Shown: positions 27,094 to 37,190, numbered from the stretch's first letter. The stretch is DNA of 64,000 nt from Paraglaciecola sp. (GCF_030730205.1 NZ_JANQVQ010000304.1:1-64000), one strand, 5' to 3'. The notes: a model not told the origin generated them from the sequence alone. Numbers and translations are program-made.

Positions 27094-29552
27094 CCAAGTC
27101 CTTCACTGTTGTTAAACACGGCACGTAATAGCGAGTCACTGTCGTCAGAACTGAATTGGTAAATGGCCTTATCAGATAATTGAGCACTATTTTCATCTAG
27201 CCATTGAGTAAAGATATTGTCTGTTTTGGCCAACGCTTTGACCGTCAAGGGGCTTCCAATAGGATAGGCATAGCCTTTAGTAAAAACGCCAGCCTCAGGT
27301 GTAGGACTTTCGACCGTTAAGGTATAAAGCGGTTGCAAAGCGTCAATCAGCGGTGCAATTGCTTGATTGGTACTAAGCTCTGCTACGCCTTCTCGAACCA
27401 AACGGGCAATTTCAATCGCTCCTGCTTGTTGAAAATGAACGGTGTCATCACTACCATTTTTGAAATTGTCATACTCATTCGCAGCAAAACCCATGTAATA
27501 AAATTGATTGGCGTAATCCTCACCTACTTCTTCAAGCAGGGCTTTGTTTTTGCTATCTAAATCGATGAAGGCTAGGCCTAGAGTTTCAGCCAGTTCGCCT
27601 GTTACGATAGGGTGCTCGTGATAGGCATCGTAGGGTGCACCTGCTTGCCACTGGTTACGGCGCACTGAGCTAATGAATACTGGTGTCGCACCTGCATCGA
27701 TGGTTTCTTGTGCAAAAAGCGTGAGAAAACCTTCAAAAGCTCCGCCGGTTGGGGCGGCTCGATCGGCATCAGTACTGCGATCATTGATACCAAATTGAAT
27801 AAAGACAAAGTCACCTGCTGAGATATCCGCTTTTACCGAATCCCAATGATTTTCATAGAAACTTTTTGAGCTGGTGCCGCCTAACGCCCTGTTATCTACG
27901 GTGATTTTCGCGTCATCAAAATGCGTTTGAAATACTTGTCCCCAGCCTGTTTGCGGGTAGTAGTTGTCGGTGTAATCAGCAACCGTCGAGTCGCCAATAA
28001 TAAATAATGTTGCTGCATTAAAATTGGCTATGGGAATGGCGCCATTAAAGGCGGCTACAACGGTATATTTACTGGCTGGCATCGTCGTTTGATAAATACT
28101 CGTTTCAGTGACTTTCTGTCCCCAGTTGTACCAAGCATCGAAGGTATCACTATCACCTTCAATTGTTTTGAAGGTCAGGGGGGTGCCGGCAGGGTAAGCG
28201 TTCCCAGCGGTGATAATGCTGTTATTAGCGCCGACATTTTCAACACTTAATTCGTAGCGATGCTGCAAGGTTGACATCAGAGGGGCGATGTCTACTCGGT
28301 CTTTTAATTCAACCAGTCCTTCAACAATAAGTCGGGCCATTTCAACCGCGCCCGTTTCTTGAAAATGTGTACCGTCATTTGAGCCATTCGGATAGTTTGG
28401 GTATTCGCCCGGATCAAGAATTAAATATAAATAATGTGATGCTTGTTCTTTACCAAGAGCAGTAACCAGCTCAAAAGATTTCATATTCAAATCAATAAAG
28501 GGCACATTTAGCTCCGTAGCTACTTTTAGCATCGCACCACGATAGTCATTGCCGGTTTCGGTAAACACATTACGCAAGACGTCACCGTTGTAGGCATTCA
28601 TAATCATCGGACTGACTAACACTGGAATTGCACCTTTTGCTCGCGCTTCGTTTACATAATTGGTGAGGTACGTTTCATAGTCTGCTGGTGGGGTATATCG
28701 CTCTGCTTTACTAAAGTCCCGGTCATTATGGCCGAATTGAATAAGCAGGTAATCGCCACTGTTGATCTCTGCGAGTACTGCATCCCACACGCCCGCCTCA
28801 GTGTAATAACTTCTTGAACTGCGTCCGCCTCTTGCGCGATTAACCACTTCAATATCTGTGTCTTTGAAAAAAAGTTGTAATAGTTGGCCCCATCCTTTTT
28901 GCGGATAATATGAGGCGCCATAGTTGGCTACCGTTGAATCGCCAATAACATACACGCGTTTGTCAGCCGTCGGGACGTCAACTTCCGGTATGGTTGCTTC
29001 AAAAACACAAGCGCCAGCAGTCAAGCCTTCACCTTTTACTGTAAGAGAGTCAATATTGGGTAAGCCCTCAGCTTTTGTGCCGCTGAGTGTAATGGTATTT
29101 TCACCTGCAGCTAGGAATAAAACGGCTGAGTCTGTCGTCCAAAGGTCCCATGCTGTTGTAGAGGCTAAGGCAATGTTGACACGATTATTATTGCCTGAAA
29201 ATGTGGCGGGTAAATCAATAGGTGCTGCGTAGTGAAGCTCGAGAGTATATTCTCCCGCTTTAGTGACATTGACTTGCCACTTCACTATTGAGTTTTCAGT
29301 ATCACTCGGATTGGCATAGCCTTCACCTGTGAATCCCGTATATTCGTTTTCGACTTCCCCAGTTAAGGTACAAAAGCCAGCTGTCATTTCTTCAATGATG
29401 ACTTCATTCGGTTCAGGTGTTGTTGGCGGCGGATTGCTTGGTTCTGCAGGGGCGATAATAGGAGGGGCAGTGCTGCCTATCTCTGTACTCTTTTGTCCAC
29501 CGCAACCTATCACTGATAGCAGTAATATTGATAAAACAAGATATTTATTCAT
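25617..29552 (-). CDS. Multidomain lipoprotein with tandem SGNH (rhamnogalacturonan acetylesterase-like) domains
   Basis: The 1311-residue protein has a lipobox (SVIGC, Cys17). A CBM35-like module follows at about 57-180. SGNH esterase domain 1 (about 197-415) has GDST, GGRSS, GHND and a DGTH catalytic dyad. A beta-repeat module follows. Domain 2 (about 512-735) has GDST, GGTSS, GIND and a DDTVH dyad. A second beta-repeat module precedes five fibronectin-III-like repeats (about 820-1311), each ending in TYWYMFK. The SGNH domains fit the CE12 family, which removes acetyl groups from rhamnogalacturonan I. The divergent PL11 lyase shares the CBM and Fn3 modules, which supports a pectin role. It is probably surface-anchored. 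Confidence 0.85.
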   Translation of the reverse strand: MNKYLVLSILLLSVIGCGGQKSTEIGSTAPPIIAPAEPSNPPPTTPEPNEVIIEEMTAGFCTLTGEVENEYTGFTGEGYANPSDTENSIVKWQVNVTKAGEYTLELHYAAPIDLPATFSGNNNRVNIALASTTAWDLWTTDSAVLFLAAGENTITLSGTKAEGLPNIDSLTVKGEGLTAGACVFEATIPEVDVPTADKRVYVIGDSTVANYGASYYPQKGWGQLLQLFFKDTDIEVVNRARGGRSSRSYYTEAGVWDAVLAEINSGDYLLIQFGHNDRDFSKAERYTPPADYETYLTNYVNEARAKGAIPVLVSPMIMNAYNGDVLRNVFTETGNDYRGAMLKVATELNVPFIDLNMKSFELVTALGKEQASHYLYLILDPGEYPNYPNGSNDGTHFQETGAVEMARLIVEGLVELKDRVDIAPLMSTLQHRYELSVENVGANNSIITAGNAYPAGTPLTFKTIEGDSDTFDAWYNWGQKVTETSIYQTTMPASKYTVVAAFNGAIPIANFNAATLFIIGDSTVADYTDNYYPQTGWGQVFQTHFDDAKITVDNRALGGTSSKSFYENHWDSVKADISAGDFVFIQFGINDRSTDADRAAPTGGAFEGFLTLFAQETIDAGATPVFISSVRRNQWQAGAPYDAYHEHPIVTGELAETLGLAFIDLDSKNKALLEEVGEDYANQFYYMGFAANEYDNFKNGSDDTVHFQQAGAIEIARLVREGVAELSTNQAIAPLIDALQPLYTLTVESPTPEAGVFTKGYAYPIGSPLTVKALAKTDNIFTQWLDENSAQLSDKAIYQFSSDDSDSLLRAVFNNSEGLGMPSTNLVSHLDGTKVVLNWNLQNFDPAISYLELYRNDKEDTVGRTRIVAGAAHTGTFIDETAVEGTTYWYMFKVTQDTVTSNTAPEAQIRVPYVTEVPVTNLVAVVDGTAVELSWDLKYFDPDISYLELYRNDKNDTAGRTRIIAGAALAGNYRDEGLEPGKTYWYMFKMTQDGVTGNTAPEAESLIPNDALPTPPAPTDPGTPAPTSPVTNLTAVVDGVDVNLSWDLQNFTPDITYLELYRNDKNDTAGRTRIVAGASLAGTFKDQGLEPGKTYWYMFKMTQDGVTGNTAPEAESLIPIVVGAPSTNLTATVNGNAIELSWDLQNFTPAITAVEVYRNDKNDTSDRTRILSGAPLMGTFKDETAVAGTTYWYMFKLTQGDSTTNTTPEAETMIPPVITLPVTNLTTTVSGSDITVSWDLQGANPDITYLELYRNDQNGTSGRTRIIAGPALTGSYVDMGLVSGTTYWYMFKITQAGVTSNTAPEAEITIP

Positions 29553-30189
29553 GTCATTCCTCGATTCGTGTCCCGCATGTTAGTTTTTTCTTAAAGTTTA
29601 CGTAAATTATACCTTTCGTTAACAAATGAAGGCTGCGCGCAATATAAAGTTTTATGATGCAAATGCAATCAAGTTTATTAACATTCTGACTGTATTTGAT
29701 TGGTTGTGACTTTGTTTTGGATTTCATTAAGTGTGTTTTTTCATCAACTTAGCGACACAAATGCCATTCACGAAAAAATGTGAAAAGTTTTATATATGAA
29801 TATTTAAATGGTGACAGGCTTAAATCTAGTGTTCAGGAAGTAAATTAAGGTCATTGATAATTCTAATATTTTTAAGTCATATTTAGATAAGGGGGCGCAC
29901 TGTTCCTTGCCCACCCCGAAAATAGATTTATTCTCCCCATTTTGCTGAAACGTAAAAATAATTATTCATATATGAATAATGTTAACCAAGTGTTATAGGA
30001 ATTATTCATTTGATTACATATGATGGCTTATGATTAATTTGGGTTGGTGTGGCTGATTTTGGTTACTTTTTGCTTAAAGTACTACCGAGCCTGTTTATAC
30101 CCTCATTATTGATACCGCTTTTCCAATGGTGTGTTGCTTAAACATCGACCAAATATATAGATGAATATTATTTTTAGGAGATAACAACA
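29553..30189. promoter_or_regulatory. Divergent promoter region of the pectin locus with a 20-bp palindrome
   Basis: This 637-base AT-rich gap contains no gene. At 29961-29980 lies a perfect 20-bp palindrome with half-site ATTATTCATA. Related sequences, ATATATGAATATTT (29792-29805) and ATAGATGAATATTA (30157-30170), flank it. These look like operator copies for a dimeric regulator that is not encoded in the window. The lyase ribosome site (AGGAG, about 30177-30181) lies just after the last copy. I could not assign a -35/-10 pair with confidence. Confidence 0.5.
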
Positions 30190-33100
30190 ATGAGTTCGGA
30201 TGGTTGGGTACAAAAAGAGAAAGGTCGTTTATTCGCAAAAGTAATGCTGCCCCTTATGTTATCGACGGCAATAACAGGCTGTAAGCAGGACTTCACGCCA
30301 GATAATGAGGTTGTGGTAGATACCGGTACACCGCCAGTCGTTGTCGAACTTAGTGATCCCGCACGAGATGGTAAGGCGCTTGAATTTTTAGATAGAGGCC
30401 TAGTGGTTATGCCGACAGCAGATGGCAATGCGCTCAGTTGGCGTTTTTTAGGCTCTGATTCTCAAAAGGTCAGCTTTAAAATTTATAAAAATGATGAATT
30501 ATTGACAACAAATTATGTCATTGATCGGACCTTTTACGAAGACAAGACAGGCCTTGCCACAGATAGTTACCAGGTAAAAGCCTTTGTATCCGAGCAAGAA
30601 GTTGGTGCTTCTAAAAAACGCTCAGCATGGACTCATTCCTATCTAAGTATTGCACTGAATAAACCTGAAAATGGTTTTGTTGAGGGTAGCGAATACAGTT
30701 ACAGCGCTAATGATGCTTCAGTCGCAGACTTAGATGGTGATGGTCAGTATGAACTGCTGGTCAAATGGTATCCCAGTAATGCCAAGGATAATGCCCAATC
30801 AGGGGCAACAGGCGATACCTTAATTGATGCCTATACCATGGAAGGCAAACAACTGTGGCGCATTAATCTTGGTCCTAATATTCGTTCAGGGGCTCACTAC
30901 ACCCAATTTATGGCTTTTGACTTTGATCAAGATGGTCGTGCTGAAATCGCCATGAAAACCGCCGATGGCACCATTGATGGTCGCGGCACGGTTATTGGTG
31001 ACCCAACGGCAATTTATCGCAATGCTTCGGGCTATATATTGGATGGCCCAGAATTTTTGACCATGTTTGATGGTTTATCAGGTGAAGCACTCGACACCAT
31101 TAACTATGAACCCGCTCGCGGTAACGTCGGTGATTGGGGCGATACTTACGGCAATAGGGTCGACAGGTTTTTGGCTGGAGTGGCTTATTTAGGTGACGAT
31201 TCTCCAAGCTTACTTATGTCTCGCGGGTACTATACTCGCGCCGTTGTTGCGGCGTACGACTGGCGGGATAACAAATTTGTGAGCCGCTGGACCTTTGATA
31301 CAAATTTCGGTGCTGCTGATGCTATCGTTGCTGGACAAGGTGCGCACAGCTTAACGATTGGCGACGTCGACGCTGATGGATTTGACGAAATCATCTTTGG
31401 TGCCGCTGCCATCGATAATGACGGCACAGCTTTATATAGCACTGACTTAGGGCATGGCGATGCCTTGCATATGTCTGATATTGATCCAAGTCGCCCCGGC
31501 TTAGAAGTGTTCATGGTGCATGAAAGCCCAACGAGTTACACCAAAGATGGTATCGAGTACGGCGTAGAGCTTCACGATGCCGAAACAGGCGCAATTTTAT
31601 GGCGTCGTCCTTCTGATGGTGCTGACGTTGGTCGCGGTGTGAGTGTGGATATTGACCCTAATTATAGCGGCAATGAAAATTGGGGATCCCGCGGTGGGCT
31701 AGTGGCTGCTGATGGAACGGTTATTTTAGAAGGGCACACCGAAAGACCTGCTCAAATGAATTTTGCCATTTGGTGGGACGGTGATTTACTCAGAGAGTTG
31801 TTAGACGGAACGAATATTTATAAGTGGAATCCTCAGACTAGTAGTTCTGAAGTGATATTTGAAGGTAGTGCCTTTAATGCAGTATCAAACAACGGTACTA
31901 AGGCAACCCCAAGTTTATCTGCTGACTTGTTCGGTGATTGGCGCGAAGAAGTTGTCTTTGCTAATACCGACAGCACAGAGTTAATGATCTTTTCAACTAC
32001 AATACCTACGGATATCAGGTTACCCACTCTAATGCACGACGTGCAGTATCGTGAAGCCATTGCTTGGCAAAATGTTGCGTACAATCAACCCCCACATCCT
32101 AGTTTCTATTTAGGCAGTGACACCGATACAGCATTAACCTCGATACGTGAGTGGCCCCAATTCACCATGCAAACCGTGGAATTGGGTGAGTTAACAAAGT
32201 TAGTGGCGCAAGGTGATGAAGATAGTGTTTCAATCAATGTTTATTTAAATAATGTTGATGCCGACAGTATCGAAATATTCCGCAACACCACCGACAGTGT
32301 GGCCGGAAGAGTCAGTGTGGGGCTAATACCTCAGGGGCAAACCACCTTCGATGATGATACTGCACTACCTGATGTGACCTATTACTATTGGGCAGTGTTA
32401 AAAGACAGCAGTGGCGCTGAAATTTCTGAGCTTGCACTATCGAAAACCAAACTCACATCAAGTTTAATTCCTCTTGTAGTGTTTAACGGGGTCAGTTCAC
32501 CAGATGGCGTAACACTAGAATGGTCAACTAAAAATGTTGATGCCAATACCATCACAATCTACCGAGCGGATGCCGTTGATGAAAATACCCCACCTGATTC
32601 AGCAACGCGTGTTTCAGTAGGCTCTCCTGCGGTATCGACGAGCTCTTGGCTCGATCCATCAACGGTGCCTGGTGGCAAGTATTTTTACTGGATAGAGTTT
32701 GAGGTTTCAGGCAGTGATCCAATAAGTGCCGACCCTGTTTTTGGTGAACATATTATTGTACCCGTGACAAATCTCACCTCTACGTACACAGATGCTGGTA
32801 TCGCCTTAAGTTGGGATTTACAAAACTTCCCTGTAATAGTCGGTTCACAATTGTACCGTAATACCTTACCTCAAGCGGGTGGTCGTACTCGTTTAACGAT
32901 ACTGCCTGACACTGATGTATTGCAAGGAACCTTCCTCGATACGACAGCTGAACCAGGGGTTACCTATTGGTACATGTTCAAACTCACCTTAGCGGATGGA
33001 TCAACCCCAAGTACCGATGTTGAAGGTGAAATTACCAATGCGGCCAATATAACCAATATGAATGTGCAGTCTGATGGTCAACAAGTGGATATCACTTGGA

Positions 33101-34056
33101 ACTTGCAAAACTTTGGTCAAGAGATTGATTATATTGAGCTTTATCGCAATACGATTGCCGGTACAGCGAATCGAGTCAGGGTGGCAAGCAGCGTTCCTGT
33201 CGCAGGTAGCTACACCGATACCACCGGTTTAGTGGATGGCACCACCTATTGGTACATGTTTAAAGTGCGTCTGGCTGACGGTACAACAGTGAATACCGAT
33301 GCAGAAGGTGAGACCTTGTTTGCCGTGCCTATACCTAAGGCGAATTTGTTCTCAGTACTTAGTGATGGTGGGATTAGTTTGTCATGGAAATTAGAAAACT
33401 TCTTCACCAGCATCAGCGGAATTGAGTTGTATCGGAATACTACAAATGCCCTTGATGGTCGTGAGCGCATTGCCAGTGGAGTTGATGCTGAAGGCGTGTA
33501 TCAAGATACCACCGGTCTGGTTGAAGATACGACTTATTGGTACATGTTCAAAGTTACCATGAGTGATGGCACGGTGATAAATACTGATCCTGAAGCTGAG
33601 GTGAAATTTGAGGCCGCCCCGGTGGTGACGTCTTTGCAATTAGAGGAGGACCAAGTGGGTTTCTGTAAAGTGGATGGCGCGGTTGAAAACAACAACCCTG
33701 GTTTTACTGGGACTGGTTTTTCCAATACCGCTAACGAACTCGACAAAGGTGTTTACTGGAAAGTGAATGTGCTTGAGGCGGGTAGTTACACCTTTACCTT
33801 TGTTTACGCCAACGGCGGCACGGATAACCGTTGGGGCAGGCTCGACATCAATGGTACTGAAGCGGTAGCCAAAGTAGACATGAACCCAGGTGATTGGACG
33901 ACTTATGTACCGGTTACCGTCACTGTTGAGTTACAAACTGGGGAAGCTGATATTGCCCTTATTTCAAGAACGGCTGGTGGTTTGGCTAACGTTGACAGTT
34001 TAACTATCGAGTCAACCTCGGGCGGCAATGCTCCCCTCCCGATTGCGTGTCAATAA
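30190..34056 (+). CDS. PL11-family rhamnogalacturonan lyase lipoprotein
   Basis: The 1288-residue protein has a lipobox-like AITGC near residue 36. The catalytic part (about 50-660) starts with LEFLDRGLVVMPTADGNALSWRFLG in two pieces, as in PL11 enzymes. It contains calcium-binding-like Asp-rich loops (DLDGDGQYE, DFDQDGRAE) typical of the eight-bladed propeller. Five Fn3-like modules follow (about 660-1143; three carry TYWYMFK), then a C-terminal CBM35-like module (about 1150-1288). PL11 enzymes cleave the rhamnogalacturonan I backbone by beta-elimination. It is divergent from the esterase and followed by a TonB receptor. The lipobox is preceded by an unusually long polar N-terminus. Confidence 0.9.
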   Translation: MSSDGWVQKEKGRLFAKVMLPLMLSTAITGCKQDFTPDNEVVVDTGTPPVVVELSDPARDGKALEFLDRGLVVMPTADGNALSWRFLGSDSQKVSFKIYKNDELLTTNYVIDRTFYEDKTGLATDSYQVKAFVSEQEVGASKKRSAWTHSYLSIALNKPENGFVEGSEYSYSANDASVADLDGDGQYELLVKWYPSNAKDNAQSGATGDTLIDAYTMEGKQLWRINLGPNIRSGAHYTQFMAFDFDQDGRAEIAMKTADGTIDGRGTVIGDPTAIYRNASGYILDGPEFLTMFDGLSGEALDTINYEPARGNVGDWGDTYGNRVDRFLAGVAYLGDDSPSLLMSRGYYTRAVVAAYDWRDNKFVSRWTFDTNFGAADAIVAGQGAHSLTIGDVDADGFDEIIFGAAAIDNDGTALYSTDLGHGDALHMSDIDPSRPGLEVFMVHESPTSYTKDGIEYGVELHDAETGAILWRRPSDGADVGRGVSVDIDPNYSGNENWGSRGGLVAADGTVILEGHTERPAQMNFAIWWDGDLLRELLDGTNIYKWNPQTSSSEVIFEGSAFNAVSNNGTKATPSLSADLFGDWREEVVFANTDSTELMIFSTTIPTDIRLPTLMHDVQYREAIAWQNVAYNQPPHPSFYLGSDTDTALTSIREWPQFTMQTVELGELTKLVAQGDEDSVSINVYLNNVDADSIEIFRNTTDSVAGRVSVGLIPQGQTTFDDDTALPDVTYYYWAVLKDSSGAEISELALSKTKLTSSLIPLVVFNGVSSPDGVTLEWSTKNVDANTITIYRADAVDENTPPDSATRVSVGSPAVSTSSWLDPSTVPGGKYFYWIEFEVSGSDPISADPVFGEHIIVPVTNLTSTYTDAGIALSWDLQNFPVIVGSQLYRNTLPQAGGRTRLTILPDTDVLQGTFLDTTAEPGVTYWYMFKLTLADGSTPSTDVEGEITNAANITNMNVQSDGQQVDITWNLQNFGQEIDYIELYRNTIAGTANRVRVASSVPVAGSYTDTTGLVDGTTYWYMFKVRLADGTTVNTDAEGETLFAVPIPKANLFSVLSDGGISLSWKLENFFTSISGIELYRNTTNALDGRERIASGVDAEGVYQDTTGLVEDTTYWYMFKVTMSDGTVINTDPEAEVKFEAAPVVTSLQLEEDQVGFCKVDGAVENNNPGFTGTGFSNTANELDKGVYWKVNVLEAGSYTFTFVYANGGTDNRWGRLDINGTEAVAKVDMNPGDWTTYVPVTVTVELQTGEADIALISRTAGGLANVDSLTIESTSGGNAPLPIACQ

Positions 34057-34064
34057 ACCCAAGG

Positions 34065-34095
34065 GCTGCCATAAAAATCGTTTTTTATGGCAGCG
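34065..34095 (+). terminator. Hairpin between the lyase and TonB receptor genes
   Basis: GCTGCCATAAAAA pairs with TTTTTATGGCAGC to form a 13-bp stem with a short loop, nine bases after the lyase stop. It may terminate most transcripts or attenuate read-through into the receptor gene. It lacks a long T-tract after the stem. Confidence 0.6.
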
Positions 34096-34157
34096 TTATC
34101 ACGATATGAAAAGAGAAATTTAGCTCTCCAGATAACTCAAATTAGAATGAGGGAATC

Positions 34158-37145
34158 ATGATTAATTTCAAACACAATACTTTAGGTAAAACTATCGCTG
34201 CCATTCTCGCCAGTAGTGCAGCGCTGGTTGTAATGACCCCAATTTATGCCGCTCAAGAGCCGCAAACGCTCGCAGAGCAGCAAGTAGAAAAAAATCCGGC
34301 ACCAGCCGAATTAGAATCAGAAATCAGTGACACTGAGGCCGATGAATCCGGAGTCGAGGTCATTGAAGTATCGGGAATGCGCTTTAGCCAGTTAAAAGCC
34401 TTAGACCGTAAAAAGAATGGCGGCACCATGATGGATTCGTTAGTCGCTGAGGATATTGGCCAGTTTCCCGATAAAAACGTAGCTGAAGCGCTACAACGTA
34501 TTCCGGGTGTGCAACTCAGTCGCGATTTTGGCGAAGGGAATCAAATTAGTTTACGGGGTGTTGAGCCCGACTTAGTGAAAGTTGAAGTGAATAATGTATC
34601 AGCCCTTGGTTTTGGTGGAACTCGGGGCGTAGATTTCCGTGATATGGCCTCTGAATTAATTAAGGCTCTTGATGTGATTAAAGGCTCTGAAGCCCGTATG
34701 ACGGAAGGAGGAATTGGTGGCACGATACAAGTTGAAACCCGCAAACCTAATGAGTTTGAGTCAAACTTTTTGTCTGTAAGTGCCGAGGGACAATATAACG
34801 ATTTGATTGGTAACGTCAGTCCGAAATTTAATTTTGTTGGTGTGCACAAGTTTACTGAAGACTTAGGTTTGCTTCTCAATGTGACTGGTTCCGACAAAAG
34901 CACCATGATCCACGCGATTAGAAACACTGAATGGAATCGTTACGCTGATTATGATGGTGTAGATGAGAAAACGTCTATTGATGCGGCCTATGCCGATATT
35001 ACTGTGCAAGCTGATTGTATGGCAGCCACCGATCCGATTGCCTGTGAAAAACAGTGGTGGGAATTTTCACCAGCAACGCCTCGATATGGTATTTGGGGGC
35101 GAGATGAAAAACGCCTAAGCTCGCAAGTGATGCTGCAGTATCGTTTAAATGATAGCCTTTCGACTCATGTAGGTTACACCTACAACACCCGTGACAAACA
35201 AGCGCTCGACTTAAATATTGATTTAGCAGTGGGGTCAGCAGCGCGGGTGATGCCTGAGTCAGTTGTGGTTGATGAGCTACATAACGTTAAATCCTTTGTG
35301 ACACAAGCCGCTAGTGTTACCAATCGAACCTTAGACTTTGCATGGGATCAAACAACCAGTTTATTAGATGCTGGTTTTGTGTATGCCCGTGACGCATGGC
35401 GAGTTGAGGGTTTGGTATCGCAATCTACCTCCGATCAAGATATTGATTCTCGTGATACGCAAACCACGACCAATGATATTGCTGGGATTAAAGTGACCTT
35501 AGATGAGCGCGGAATACCCTCATGGGATTACAACCAAGGGTATTTTTACAACAGGCTTCCTGGCTCAGAGGATGACACATCAGATAGGTTTAATATAAAC
35601 GACCCAGCCAGTTATCGTAACCGAGTACGTTACAAATATGCACCCACTGCTGACGAAGCCAAAGAAATAATGGCAAAGCTCGATATTACGTATATTCCTG
35701 ATTCTGATTTTTTTACCATTTTCCGAGGTGGCTACCGCAGTAGTTCAGTGTCGGTAGAAAACATTAATTATGAATACAACATTATTCGTGACGTGGGTGC
35801 TTCCTATAACGGTGTACCTTGGACATTGCAAGACAATATCAATGTATTAACAGGTCGCACATTTGAGTCACGAGAATTGTTTGAAGGGTATGATTTAGGG
35901 GTTGATACCATAGGCACTTATTGGGCAGTGAATAGTGAACCTTTCCTTGAAGTCATGAAATTTGTTTCACAAGAAAATGTAAGCCGCAATGATTTAGATG
36001 CCAAACTTGGTAACTTTGATCAGGTGGTCAACACAGATGCTTATTATTTGCAGGCTAATTTTGAACGGGAGGTAATGGGTTTACGGTTCTGGGGTAACGT
36101 AGGCTTACGTTATGTGGAAACCGAAATCGGTGCCAACGGCGATGTAAGAGAAACGGTATATGTTGACCCAAAAGATGAATTGGGTAATGTGCTTGTGGGC
36201 GCAAATGGTCTGCCTCAAGCCCCCATTGAAGATCCTGATCATCCGGATAATTTCTTAGGTCGCAAAACCGTGGTTGAAGGTTATTCAGATACCCTGCCCA
36301 GTATTAACTTAAATTTGGGTCTTATTCCTGACCAATTGGTGTTGTATGTTGGCGCAGCTAAGGTATTAGCTCATCCTAAAACTAGCGATCTTAACGTTAA
36401 TGCCACCTGTAAAATTTATTACACAAGGTTGTCAGAATTAGGAGATGAAAACAGAAATACCTGTTCTGCAGGCAACCCCGCTTTGAAACCTTATATGGCT
36501 GAACAATGGGAAGTGGCGCTAAATTGGTATCCGGACGACCAATCCATTATATCGGGCAGCTATTTTGTTAAAGACATTACCAGCTGGATCATTGATGCCG
36601 ATACCCGCTACGATGTGGATTTTTTTGGTGATGGTCGCCTGTGGGATGTAAAACAGAAACTCAATGGCAGTGGGGTCAAAAACAAAGGCCTTGAGTTACA
36701 GGCCTCGACTATCTTTGATTTTCTACCCGGAATATTGAGTAACATGGGGGGGAGTGCTAACTACACGTATATGGAATCTGCCGATGTAGGCATATTTAAT
36801 AGTCTAACTGGAGAGGAATTACCTTTCCCTTCTATGTCTAAAAACTCATATAATTTGTCTGTTTTTTATGAAGATACCCATTGGAGTGCACGTATTGCTT
36901 ATAACTACCGAGACGAATATTTAGCCCGCGCTACTTCTGACCGCTCAGGCAACCCTGTGTTTGTAGATAAAGCCGGTTACATGGATGCTAAGCTGATTTA
37001 CACCTTTGATAATGGCTTAAAAGTGTATATTGATGGCCGTAACTTACTAAGCGAAGTAAAAAGCGAAAATGCCGGTCCTGGTCGTCTTACTGATTTGCAG
37101 TGGTCTGGACGAGAGTACTCAGTAGGTTTTTCTTATAAGATGTAA
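34158..37145 (+). CDS. TonB-dependent receptor, carbohydrate type
   Basis: The 995-residue protein begins with a signal peptide (ends about residue 31, YAA) and an acidic linker. The plug starts VIEVSGMRFSQLKAL and includes FPDKNVAEALQRIPGVQLSR and the GGIGGTIQVETRKP segment. The barrel ends REYSVGFSYKM with a terminal aromatic-type strand. The long-barrel TBDT subtype is typical of saccharide uptake in Alteromonadales, so import of rhamnogalacturonan fragments released by the neighbouring lyase and esterase is likely but inferred. GAGGGAATC precedes the ATG. Confidence 0.9.
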   Translation: MINFKHNTLGKTIAAILASSAALVVMTPIYAAQEPQTLAEQQVEKNPAPAELESEISDTEADESGVEVIEVSGMRFSQLKALDRKKNGGTMMDSLVAEDIGQFPDKNVAEALQRIPGVQLSRDFGEGNQISLRGVEPDLVKVEVNNVSALGFGGTRGVDFRDMASELIKALDVIKGSEARMTEGGIGGTIQVETRKPNEFESNFLSVSAEGQYNDLIGNVSPKFNFVGVHKFTEDLGLLLNVTGSDKSTMIHAIRNTEWNRYADYDGVDEKTSIDAAYADITVQADCMAATDPIACEKQWWEFSPATPRYGIWGRDEKRLSSQVMLQYRLNDSLSTHVGYTYNTRDKQALDLNIDLAVGSAARVMPESVVVDELHNVKSFVTQAASVTNRTLDFAWDQTTSLLDAGFVYARDAWRVEGLVSQSTSDQDIDSRDTQTTTNDIAGIKVTLDERGIPSWDYNQGYFYNRLPGSEDDTSDRFNINDPASYRNRVRYKYAPTADEAKEIMAKLDITYIPDSDFFTIFRGGYRSSSVSVENINYEYNIIRDVGASYNGVPWTLQDNINVLTGRTFESRELFEGYDLGVDTIGTYWAVNSEPFLEVMKFVSQENVSRNDLDAKLGNFDQVVNTDAYYLQANFEREVMGLRFWGNVGLRYVETEIGANGDVRETVYVDPKDELGNVLVGANGLPQAPIEDPDHPDNFLGRKTVVEGYSDTLPSINLNLGLIPDQLVLYVGAAKVLAHPKTSDLNVNATCKIYYTRLSELGDENRNTCSAGNPALKPYMAEQWEVALNWYPDDQSIISGSYFVKDITSWIIDADTRYDVDFFGDGRLWDVKQKLNGSGVKNKGLELQASTIFDFLPGILSNMGGSANYTYMESADVGIFNSLTGEELPFPSMSKNSYNLSVFYEDTHWSARIAYNYRDEYLARATSDRSGNPVFVDKAGYMDAKLIYTFDNGLKVYIDGRNLLSEVKSENAGPGRLTDLQWSGREYSVGFSYKM

Positions 37146-37159
37146 GTAAGTGAAAAATG

Positions 37160-37190
37160 AAGGCACAAGTCAAAAAACTTGTGCCTTTTT
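37160..37190 (+). terminator. Terminator of the pectin-locus TonB receptor
   Basis: An 11-bp stem (AAGGCACAAGT with its complement) followed by T5 lies 15 bases after the stop. Confidence 0.9.

Noticed and set aside
28924..29232. Open frames of 70-130 codons on the strand opposite the esterase, katG and other large genes
   Set aside because: They are shadows of strongly supported genes, without ribosome sites or recognisable domains.
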